This document shows, piece after piece, positions 1-5,999 of a stretch of DNA of 11,230 nucleotides. How positions within the stretch are numbered: position 1 is the stretch's first letter; each line of letters starts with the position of its first letter. The notes beneath the pieces are model-generated. The model did no database searches. It was given only the letters and a program-made list of their open reading frames with translations, and was not told the DNA's origin. A program made the position numbers and the translations under genes. The DNA is from Erythrobacter sp. (lineage in GTDB: Bacteria; Pseudomonadota; Alphaproteobacteria; Sphingomonadales; Sphingomonadaceae), in assembly GCA_003483125.1 (NCBI GenBank), contig DMWU01000140.1:1-11230 (forward strand), read 5' to 3'.

Positions 1-982
1 TCGTGCCTGCGCCATTCGCGCCCCCGATGCCGCTCCTGTCGCCGCGCTGGATGCGCAGCGAGAAATTACGGATCACATCCTTACCATCGAAGCTCTTGTT
101 GACCTTATCTGCGACGATCACCGATTTGGACTTGAATTCGTCATCATTGGCGAGTTTTAGCTTCGCCGTTCCCGCATCGCTAATCATCGCGGCGCGCTGT
201 GCGCGCATCTGGTGCAGTTTTTCGAGCCGGCCTTGGTTGCGCTTACGCCGCGCTGTCACACCGCGCTCCAGCCAATGCGCCTCTATCTTCAGCTTAGCGT
301 CGAGTTTCTCGGCTGCGCGAGCCTCTTCGGCATAGATTTGCTCTTCCCATGCCTCATACCCACCAAAGCCCACTTCCTTGCGGCGCAGGTTTCCTCGGTC
401 CAGCCACAATGTTGCGCTGGTCAGCCGCTTCAGAAACGTCCGGTCATGGCTGATCACGACAAATGCGCCCTTGTAGCGACCGAGCCAGTCTTCCAGCCAG
501 TCGATCGCGCTGAGGTCGAGATGGTTGGTTGGCTCATCCAGCAGCAGCAGGTCGGGATCCTGTGCGAGTGCGCGCGCAATCGCCGCACGGCGCCTCTCGC
601 CGCCGCTGGCGGTCTTGGCATCGGTATCCATGTCGATGCCAAGCTGGCCAGAGATCGATTCGACCTCGTGCCGCTCGGGCGGGTTGTCGCCGCGCAAGGC
701 GAAATCCATCAGGGTGCTGCAACCCGCAAAGTTAGGTTCCTGTTCAAGGAAAACGATCCTTGTCCCTGGTCTTACCTTGCGTGTGCCCCTGTCGGCTTCG
801 ATCCGATCATCGATCATGAGCAGCAGCGTCGTCTTGCCTACACCATTGCGACCGATAAGCGCCATCCTGTCGCGCGGGCCGATATGCAGGTTAAGCGGTT
901 CGCGATCGGGCCCGCCGAACAGCCAGCGACCGCCCTGTTGTAGGCCGAGCTCTTCCCAGGAAAGGATTGGTGGTTGCGCCAT
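1..982 (-). CDS. ABC-F family ATPase (Uup/EttA type), N-terminal part, truncated by the window edge
   Basis: A cytosolic duplicated-ATPase ABC protein without membrane segments. ABC-F proteins act on the ribosome, either as translation factors or in antibiotic protection. The visible 327 codons start at ATG 982 (MAQPPILSWEELGLQ). The first nucleotide-binding domain has Walker A GRNGVGKT (residues 44-51), signature SGGE (126-129) and Walker B LLLLDEPTNHLD (145-156); DEPTNHLD is typical of ABC-F. Only about 75 residues separate Walker A from the signature, a short version of this domain. A charged Arg/Lys-rich helical linker follows, then the start of the second ATPase domain. Its Walker A reads GANGAGT where GANGAGK(T/S) is expected, so the ATP-binding lysine appears to be replaced by Thr at the last visible codon. 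No clear ribosome binding site precedes the start. It is divergent from the SIMPL gene. Family is secure; the subfamily is not resolved. Confidence 0.93.
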   Translation of the reverse strand, partial: MAQPPILSWEELGLQQGGRWLFGGPDREPLNLHIGPRDRMALIGRNGVGKTTLLLMIDDRIEADRGTRKVRPGTRIVFLEQEPNFAGCSTLMDFALRGDNPPERHEVESISGQLGIDMDTDAKTASGGERRRAAIARALAQDPDLLLLDEPTNHLDLSAIDWLEDWLGRYKGAFVVISHDRTFLKRLTSATLWLDRGNLRRKEVGFGGYEAWEEQIYAEEARAAEKLDAKLKIEAHWLERGVTARRKRNQGRLEKLHQMRAQRAAMISDAGTAKLKLANDDEFKSKSVIVADKVNKSFDGKDVIRNFSLRIQRGDRSGIGGANGAGT

Positions 983-1031
983 AGGTGGGGCGAGTTAGGC
1001 GTTTGAACCAATGGCGACAAGATGGTTCATT

Positions 1032-1061
1032 GCCTTGCAATGTGCCAAAGTGCAGCAAGGC
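1032..1061. repeat. 7-bp perfect inverted repeat in the SIMPL gene leader
   Basis: GCCTTGC at 1032-1038 is matched by GCAAGGC at 1055-1061, with a 16-base spacer. The right arm ends 7 bases before the AAGGAG ribosome binding site at 1069-1074. It could be an RNA hairpin in the 5' leader or a dyad operator in the divergent promoter region. The sequence shows only the symmetry; the function is inferred. Confidence 0.5.
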
Positions 1062-1081
1062 GACGAAGAAGGAGAATTTCC

Positions 1082-1810
1082 ATGATCACGCGAGCAATCC
1101 TCCCTGTAATGGCATTGGCCCTCTCGCCTGCGAGTGTCGCGTTGGCGCATGAGCATGCGGGTGCCCACCAGCAACCCCAGCGAACAATTGAACTGAGCGT
1201 CTTCGAGCAGTTCGAAGTCGAACCCGATTTGGTGACGATCAGTGCAGGTGTGACCAATATGGCGCCAAGTGCAGTGGAAGCGATGCGTGAGAACTCCACG
1301 CAGATGCAACGCGTGATCGAAAGGCTTAAATCCTTGGGCGTGGACGCAAAGGATATCCAGACGGCCAGCATCAATCTCTACGCACAATATGATTATGACC
1401 GCGATTTAAAGAGGCAGGTTTTCAGGGGCTATCAGGCCTCAAATCGTGTGACGGTGAAGTTTCGAGATCTCGTTCGTGTCGGGGAAGTTCTCGATGCGTT
1501 GGTTGATGCGGGTGCGACGAACCTTAATGGCCCCACTTTTTCCGCAGAGAATGACGCGGAAGCAAAGGAGGAAGCTCGCAAGCGTGCATTTGAGCGCGCT
1601 TACCAGCGCGCGCTGTCATACGCACAGATGGCCGGCTACTCGAAAGTCAAACTGCTGCTGTTAAGCGAATCACTGGTTGGAAACGGTCCAGTGCCGATTG
1701 CGGCCCCGCGCGCGATGATGGCGGAAGTGGCAGATGCGACTGTGCCGATCGAGCCAGGAACCGTCTCTGGAGGAATATCAATTTCTGTCAGCTACGAGAT
1801 GATTGATTAA
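1082..1810 (+). CDS. SIMPL-domain (DUF541) secreted protein
   Basis: A predicted periplasmic protein of 242 residues. Residues 1-22 form a signal peptide (MITRAILPVMALALSPASVALA, cleavage after ALA), followed by a His-rich mature N-terminus (HEHAGAHQQ). Residues from about 35 to the end match the SIMPL/DUF541 fold, including the IELSV...FEVEPDLVTISAGV opening and GYQASNRVTVKFRDL. E. coli YggE is the best-known relative, linked to oxidative stress. The SIMPL name comes from a mammalian signalling protein with the same domain, and the bacterial biochemical role is unclear. ATG 1082 is chosen because AAGGAG lies 7 bases upstream and the signal peptide starts there; an upstream in-frame ATG at 1022 would add 20 Arg-rich residues before the signal peptide. 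It is divergent from the ABC-F gene and precedes the PepSY gene by about 80 bases. Confidence 0.9.
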   Translation: MITRAILPVMALALSPASVALAHEHAGAHQQPQRTIELSVFEQFEVEPDLVTISAGVTNMAPSAVEAMRENSTQMQRVIERLKSLGVDAKDIQTASINLYAQYDYDRDLKRQVFRGYQASNRVTVKFRDLVRVGEVLDALVDAGATNLNGPTFSAENDAEAKEEARKRAFERAYQRALSYAQMAGYSKVKLLLLSESLVGNGPVPIAAPRAMMAEVADATVPIEPGTVSGGISISVSYEMID

Positions 1811-1891
1811 CGAACGTCAATCTCGATTAACGGTGCACAACGTCGATATTCAGAACTTGTTCAATGGGTGAGAACTAGGCAAACAAACATT

Positions 1892-2197
1892 ATGGCACGG
1901 TTTTTCGCCCTTTTTGCTTCACTGGCTCTTGCCCTTACCGGGCATGGGGTTGCGCCATCCTATGCGCAAAGCCGCAATGATCAGGGCGAAGCACGCAAGG
2001 AAATGAAGGCAGGTAACGTGCTGTCATTGCGCGAGATCGAGCGCCGGATCCTGCCTCGTATGCGAGGCAGCGAATATCTCGGTCCATCCTATGATTCGAC
2101 GGCGCGGGCCTATCGTCTCAAATTCATCAAGGACGGGCGCGTAACCTTTATCGATGTCGATGCGCGGACCGGTCGTATCATCAACACTTCACGCTAG
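1892..2197 (+). CDS. Small exported PepSY-domain protein upstream of a two-component system
   Basis: A 101-residue protein with a signal peptide (MARFFALFASLALALTGHGV..., cleavage near SYA|Q, residue 25). The rest is a single PepSY-like domain at about residues 44-101: LSLREIERRILPRM, then YRLKFIKDGRVTFIDVDARTGRI, the usual paired strands ending in D.RTG.I. PepSY domains occur as inhibitory or sensory modules in the periplasm. The gene lies 74 bases before the response regulator on the same strand, so it may be co-expressed and may modulate the neighbouring kinase; that is inference from position. ATG 1892 fits the signal peptide directly. An upstream in-frame GTG at 1868 would add 8 polar residues. 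Neither start has a strong ribosome binding site, so the start is less certain than the family. Confidence 0.83.
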   Translation: MARFFALFASLALALTGHGVAPSYAQSRNDQGEARKEMKAGNVLSLREIERRILPRMRGSEYLGPSYDSTARAYRLKFIKDGRVTFIDVDARTGRIINTSR

Positions 2198-2271
2198 CGG
2201 GCGATTTGCTTGACGCACATCGCGCGAAGGCCCAACACTAATTTCGTTCAATCACATTATGATGGGGACAT

Positions 2272-2952
2272 ATGCGGATTCTGATCGTCGAAGACGAACC
2301 GACACTGGGCAGGCAGCTTAAGTCGACGCTTGAGCAGAATGGCTATGCAGTCGATCTATCGACCGATGGCGAGGATGGTCATTTCCTTGGCAGTACGGAG
2401 GATTATGATGCCGTAATCCTCGACCTTGGCTTGCCGGAAATCGACGGGCTGACTGTACTGGGTATGTGGCGCAAAGAGGGCCGTACTTTTCCGGTACTGG
2501 TACTGACCGCTCGCGATAGCTGGTCGGACAAGGTGGCCGGCCTTGATGCGGGGGCCGATGACTACCTCGCGAAGCCGTTCCAGACCGAAGAACTGATTGC
2601 CCGGCTTAGGGCCCTTATCCGCCGCGCGTCTGGCAATACTTCGAGCGAGCTTACCGCGGGCAATGTGCGCCTTGATACCAGGTCAGGCAGAGTCACCTTA
2701 AGCGGCGAGCCCGTTAAGCTGACAGCTCAGGAATATAAATTGCTCAGCTACCTCATGCATCACAAAGGCAAGGTCGTAAGCCGTACAGAATTGATCGAGC
2801 ATATCTACGATCAGGATTTCGACCGCGATTCAAACACGATCGAAGTGTTTGTAACCCGCATTCGCAAGAAGCTTGGCGCAGAAGTGATCACAACAATCCG
2901 TGGACTTGGATACAGCCTCGACGACCCCGAAGACGCCCCAAGGGCACAGTGA
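2272..2952 (+). CDS. OmpR/PhoB-family response regulator, FeuP/PhoP-like
   Basis: A two-domain DNA-binding response regulator of 226 residues. The receiver domain (about 1-120) has the acidic pocket E7/D8, phospho-acceptor D51 (VILDLGLPE), T79 (VLTARD) and K101 (LAKPF). The C-terminal winged helix (about 128-222) contains LTAQEYKLLSYLM, the recognition-helix segment DRDSNTIEVFVTRIRKKLG and the TIRGLGYSL wing. The wording SWSDKVAGLDAGADDY and YDQDFDRDSNTIEVF closely recalls rhizobial FeuP and enterobacterial PhoP. By family, the partner kinase phosphorylates D51 and the dimer then binds direct repeats in target promoters. ATG 2272 is preceded by GGGGA at short spacing. The kinase gene follows after about 22 bases, so the two are almost certainly co-translated. 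Membership is secure; orthology to FeuP rests on remembered sequence. Confidence 0.95.
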   Translation: MRILIVEDEPTLGRQLKSTLEQNGYAVDLSTDGEDGHFLGSTEDYDAVILDLGLPEIDGLTVLGMWRKEGRTFPVLVLTARDSWSDKVAGLDAGADDYLAKPFQTEELIARLRALIRRASGNTSSELTAGNVRLDTRSGRVTLSGEPVKLTAQEYKLLSYLMHHKGKVVSRTELIEHIYDQDFDRDSNTIEVFVTRIRKKLGAEVITTIRGLGYSLDDPEDAPRAQ

Positions 2953-2974
2953 CGGCCACAATAACTCGTCTCCA

Positions 2975-4414
2975 ATGGGTGGTGAGGTGTTGAACTTGTC
3001 AACTGCTGCCGGCCCTGCTCCTGTGCAAGGTGGGATAGGGGACCAATCGCAGGATCCTCAAGGACAGGGCAGCCTCGCCCGCCGGATGGGCGTGATTGCG
3101 TCCGTATGGATTGCGCTGCTTTTGCTCGTTGGCGGATTGGCGCTCGATCGATCGATGACACGGCTGGTCGAGCAGAACTTCGACGAGCAGCTTGAAAGCA
3201 TGCTTACCGCAATGGTGGCATCAGCAGAGATCGGTCCGGATAGAGATGTGTTCTTTTATCGAACTTTGGGCGACCAGCGATTCCTTGAGCCCAATAGCGG
3301 CCTCTATTGGCAGATAAGCGGTGAAGGACGGGAGGTCTTCCCAAGCCGCTCTCTATGGGATCGCAGCCTTGAAGTGCGCGCCGATCACGTCGACAATCAG
3401 GTTCATTTCTATAACTCGTTGCAGTTCCCTGGCGAGGCTCTGCGCGTCGCTGAAAGGTCGATAATCCTGCCTGGCAGCGATACGCAGTGGTGGTTCACGG
3501 TCGCGGCCAGCCGAGAAGCACTGGATGCGCAGATAGCTCAGATCCGCTCAATCCTGGTTTGGAGCTTTGCGGTATTGGGTATCGGCTTACTCGCGATGGC
3601 CATGCTGCAGATCAGGTACGGTCTGTCTCCATTGCGCCGTGTTCGCGCGGCAATTCAGCGGTTACGCAGTACGGGGTCAAACCGGATCGCCGATCCCCTG
3701 CCGACCGAGGTGCAGCCATTGGTCGAAGAGTTGAATGCGTTGCTTGAGCATTCCGAGAAACAGGCGGAGGAAGCGCGCAGGCATGCAGGTAACCTTGCCC
3801 ATGCGCTCAAGACCCCGCTCACGGTAATCAATAATGCGGCGACCGCCGAGGCACCCGATCTAGGCAAGACCGTGGTTCGCGAAGCGCGCGTAATGCGCCG
3901 GCATGTCGACCATCACCTTGCGCGTGCGCGAGCGGTCGGACGGCGTGCTATCGGCCATGCATGCACGCCAGTTGCGGAAAGCGCCGAAGCTGTCCGCCGC
4001 GCAGTCGAGCGTCTCTATCCAGATGCGAGGTTCGATATTGCGGGCAATCGCAATGCAGAGGTCGCGATCGAACGGCAGGACCTGGACGAGATCCTGGGTA
4101 ATTTGATCGAGAATGCCGCCAAATATGGGCAGGGCAGCGTATTCGTAACCATTGATCCCGATGAGGCTTCACCGCTTTGCCAGATATGGGTGGAGGATGA
4201 TGGTTCAGGCATCCCCGCAGAGATGCACGACGAGATTTTTGGCCGTGGTGCGCGACTCGATACCGACAAGCCTGGAACGGGTTTAGGCCTCGCAATCGTT
4301 CGCGACGTAGTGAAGATCTACGGTGGCGAGGTCGAGCTTTCCAAGAGCGAGGATCTGGGTGGGTTGCTAGTCAGGCTGAGCCTGCCGAGGGCCGGACATT
4401 CGATCGAAGGTTAA
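2975..4414 (+). CDS. Membrane sensor histidine kinase, FeuQ/PhoQ-like
   Basis: The cognate kinase of the preceding regulator, 479 residues from ATG 2975. In order: a Gly/Pro-rich cytoplasmic N-terminus, TM1 (about 38-59, VIASVWIALLLLVGGLAL), a periplasmic sensor of about 130 residues, TM2 (about 193-212), a short HAMP-like linker, a dimerisation helix with phospho-acceptor His276 in HALKTPL, and an HATPase domain. That domain shows the N-box NLIENAAKYG (376-385), G1 box DDGSGIP (408-414) and G2 box GTGLGLAI (434-441). HALKTPL instead of the usual HELRTPL is the PhoQ/FeuQ variant. The periplasmic domain has no obvious acidic metal patch as in enterobacterial PhoQ, so the signal is unknown. Start choice is weak: ATG 2975 lacks a good ribosome binding site; GTG 2987, TTG 2996 and a GTG at 2900 inside the upstream gene are alternatives. 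Confidence 0.93.
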   Translation: MGGEVLNLSTAAGPAPVQGGIGDQSQDPQGQGSLARRMGVIASVWIALLLLVGGLALDRSMTRLVEQNFDEQLESMLTAMVASAEIGPDRDVFFYRTLGDQRFLEPNSGLYWQISGEGREVFPSRSLWDRSLEVRADHVDNQVHFYNSLQFPGEALRVAERSIILPGSDTQWWFTVAASREALDAQIAQIRSILVWSFAVLGIGLLAMAMLQIRYGLSPLRRVRAAIQRLRSTGSNRIADPLPTEVQPLVEELNALLEHSEKQAEEARRHAGNLAHALKTPLTVINNAATAEAPDLGKTVVREARVMRRHVDHHLARARAVGRRAIGHACTPVAESAEAVRRAVERLYPDARFDIAGNRNAEVAIERQDLDEILGNLIENAAKYGQGSVFVTIDPDEASPLCQIWVEDDGSGIPAEMHDEIFGRGARLDTDKPGTGLGLAIVRDVVKIYGGEVELSKSEDLGGLLVRLSLPRAGHSIEG

Positions 4415-4429
4415 TTGTCGCCAATCAGG

Positions 4430-4472
4430 CCATGGACCCAATCTTGATCCATGGTGCCAATCGTATCGGCAC
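4430..4472. terminator. Two adjoining inverted repeats after the kinase gene, possible terminator
   Basis: CCATGGA (4430-4436) and TCCATGG (4448-4454) form a perfect 7-bp inverted repeat around an 11-base loop. Its last G begins a second repeat, GTGCC (4454-4458) with GGCAC (4468-4472). CCAATC also recurs at 4421, 4438 and 4458. The region lies between two convergent genes, where termination is expected, but neither hairpin is followed by a T-run. Factor-dependent termination or mRNA 3'-end protection is possible; function is inferred. Confidence 0.4.
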
Positions 4473-4522
4473 ATGACAAATGTAGCCTTCTGTATGCTCT
4501 TAGGATTAATCCATACTTTATC

Positions 4523-4535
4523 GGTGACTGTCACC
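4523..4535. repeat. 13-base palindrome at the chorismate mutase stop codon
   Basis: GGTGAC T GTCACC is a perfect dyad with a single central base. Its last base (4535) is also the last base of the chorismate mutase stop codon on the minus strand. A second perfect palindrome, GGATTAATCC, lies at 4503-4512. They could be protein-binding sites or parts of a terminator for minus-strand transcription; nothing in the sequence decides this. Confidence 0.4.
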
Positions 4536-4873
4536 TAACCGAGGTCTGACTGCGCCTTTTCGTGGTGGCGGATCACCTCGTCGATAATAAATCTCAGGAA
4601 CTTCTCACTGAATTCCGGATCAAGGTTGGCTTCTTCTGAGAGTTTCCTAAGCCTGGCGATCTGGCGCTGCTCCCTCTCGGGATCGGCAGTAGGAAGAGTC
4701 GCCTTTGCCTTATACTCACCCACGGCCTGGGTGATGCGAAAGCGTTCGGCCAACATATGGATCAAGGCGGCATCGATATTGTCGATGCTCTTGCGAAATC
4801 CACTGAGCACTGGATCGCCGGAGGCGCACTTGGTTTCATCGAAATCGGACGGGTTGGACGGATCGCTGGACAT
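4535..4873 (-). CDS. Chorismate mutase, AroQ class (monofunctional)
   Basis: An all-alpha chorismate mutase of 112 residues, converting chorismate to prephenate at the branch to phenylalanine and tyrosine, in the cytosol. After a polar, probably disordered N-terminus (1-20), the AroQ helices carry the expected active-site residues. By alignment to the E. coli P-protein domain: R27 (R11), R44 (R28), K55 (K39), D64 (D48), R67 (R51) and E68 (E52), seen in LSGFRKSIDNID, LAERF and ADPERE. The position of E. coli Q88 falls on His104 in VIRHHEK. There is no fused prephenate dehydratase or dehydrogenase. It begins at ATG 4873, with only a weak ribosome binding site, and is divergent from the prenyl synthase 67 bases away. 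Both enzymes draw on pathways that feed quinone synthesis, though sharing a promoter region does not prove co-regulation. Confidence 0.92.
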   Translation of the reverse strand: MSSDPSNPSDFDETKCASGDPVLSGFRKSIDNIDAALIHMLAERFRITQAVGEYKAKATLPTADPEREQRQIARLRKLSEEANLDPEFSEKFLRFIIDEVIRHHEKAQSDLG

Positions 4874-4940
4874 ATGCTTGCAAGGCTAGCAGCAAATCCA
4901 CGCTTGCCAAGCGACTATAGGCGCTTCATGGGCATTAAGC

Positions 4941-5951
4941 ATGAGCGCCGAGGTCATCCCTCTCAATCCCAAGCGGCCGACACTTGACCCTATGCTGTCC
5001 CTGACGGCGGCTGGCATGAATTCGGTCAATGCGGTGATTCTCGACCGTATGCAGAGCGAGATACCGCTTATACCCCGACTTGCAGGCCATTTGATCTCAG
5101 GTGGCGGGAAAAGATTGCGCCCAATGCTCACGCTCGCGGCTGCCGAACTCGTAGGGTACCAGGGTACGCGCCACCACAAGCTGGCAGCAGCTGTGGAGTT
5201 TATCCATACCGCGACCCTGCTGCATGATGATGTGGTGGATGGAAGTGAGCTTCGTCGCGGTAAGGCGGCGGCGAATATCATCTTTGGCAATCCTGCGACT
5301 GTCTTGGTCGGTGACTTCCTGTTCAGCCGTGCGTTCGAGCTGATGACAGAGGATGGCAGCCTCAAGGTCTTGCGTATCCTCAGCCACGCCAGCGCAGTGA
5401 TTGCAGAGGGCGAGGTCTACCAGTTGACCGCGCAACGCAAGATCGAAACAAGCGAAGAGCGCTATCTACAGATCATTCGTGCGAAGACCGCCGCGCTTTT
5501 TGCTGCGGCGAGCCAGGTCAGCGCGGTAGTTGCTGAATGTGGCGAGAAGCAGGAACGCGCACTTGAAGATTACGGCCGGAATCTGGGCGTTGCCTTCCAG
5601 TTGGTCGACGACGCAATCGACTATGATTCCAATGCAATCGAAATGGGCAAGGACAGAGGCGACGATTTCCGCGAAGGAAAGATGACGCTGCCTGTTATCC
5701 TGGCTTATGCTCGCGGGAGTGAGGCCGAACGCAAATTCTGGAATGATGCCATCATAGGGCATCGGACCAGCGACGAGGATCTTGCACACGCCATCGAACT
5801 CATCACCAAGCACGGCGCCTTGGCCGATACGCGGGAACGCGCACGCCATTTTGCTCAACGGGCGATCGATGCGATTTCTATTTTCCCTGAATCTTCTGCG
5901 CGGCAAGCAATGGCCGAAGCGGCGCAGTTTGCCGTAGCGCGGGGTTATTAG
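4941..5951 (+). CDS. ispB: Long-chain polyprenyl diphosphate synthase (octa/decaprenyl) for ubiquinone
   Basis: A trans-type isoprenyl diphosphate synthase of 336 residues. It condenses isopentenyl diphosphate onto an allylic primer to make the side chain later attached to 4-hydroxybenzoate. Diagnostic motifs are GGGKRLRP (54-61), the first Asp-rich motif DDVVD (96-100) followed by RRG, and the second Asp-rich motif DDAID (222-226) in FQLVDDAID; the aspartates bind Mg-diphosphate. Small residues five and four positions before the first motif (A, T in TATLLHDD) leave the product channel open, as in long-chain enzymes such as E. coli IspB. Sphingomonads usually make Q-10, so the product may be decaprenyl rather than octaprenyl diphosphate; sequence alone does not fix this. 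ATG 4941 lacks a strong ribosome binding site but gives the normal family N-terminus. A hairpin at 5963-5989 follows. Confidence 0.95.
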   Translation: MSAEVIPLNPKRPTLDPMLSLTAAGMNSVNAVILDRMQSEIPLIPRLAGHLISGGGKRLRPMLTLAAAELVGYQGTRHHKLAAAVEFIHTATLLHDDVVDGSELRRGKAAANIIFGNPATVLVGDFLFSRAFELMTEDGSLKVLRILSHASAVIAEGEVYQLTAQRKIETSEERYLQIIRAKTAALFAAASQVSAVVAECGEKQERALEDYGRNLGVAFQLVDDAIDYDSNAIEMGKDRGDDFREGKMTLPVILAYARGSEAERKFWNDAIIGHRTSDEDLAHAIELITKHGALADTRERARHFAQRAIDAISIFPESSARQAMAEAAQFAVARGY

Positions 5952-5962
5952 GCCCAGGAATA

Positions 5963-5989
5963 CCCCGACCCCGAAATTCGAGGCCGGGG
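5963..5989. terminator. GC-rich hairpin between convergent genes
   Basis: CCCCGACC (5963-5970) pairs with GGCCGGGG (5982-5989), with one A-C mismatch; an inner CG/CG pair can extend it around an AAATT loop. It lies 11 bases after the prenyl synthase stop and 10 bases from the stop of the converging lipoprotein gene, so it could terminate both. No clear T-run follows on either strand, so it is not a textbook intrinsic terminator. Confidence 0.55.
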
Positions 5990-5999
5990 AACTCTGGAA

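Noticed and set aside
212..998. Long plus-strand open frames opposite the ABC-F gene
   Set aside because: They are antisense to a clear ABC-F coding frame with all motifs intact; their translations are low-complexity Arg/Ser-rich or unrelated to any family.
2258..2263. TATGAT as a -10 box directly upstream of the response regulator
   Set aside because: There is no fitting -35 element at 16-18 bases, and the start would fall within two bases of ATG 2272, bypassing the visible ribosome binding site.
5466..5906. A 146-codon minus-strand frame inside the prenyl synthase gene
   Set aside because: The plus strand carries both Asp-rich motifs of a complete synthase; the antisense frame has no motif or initiation signal.
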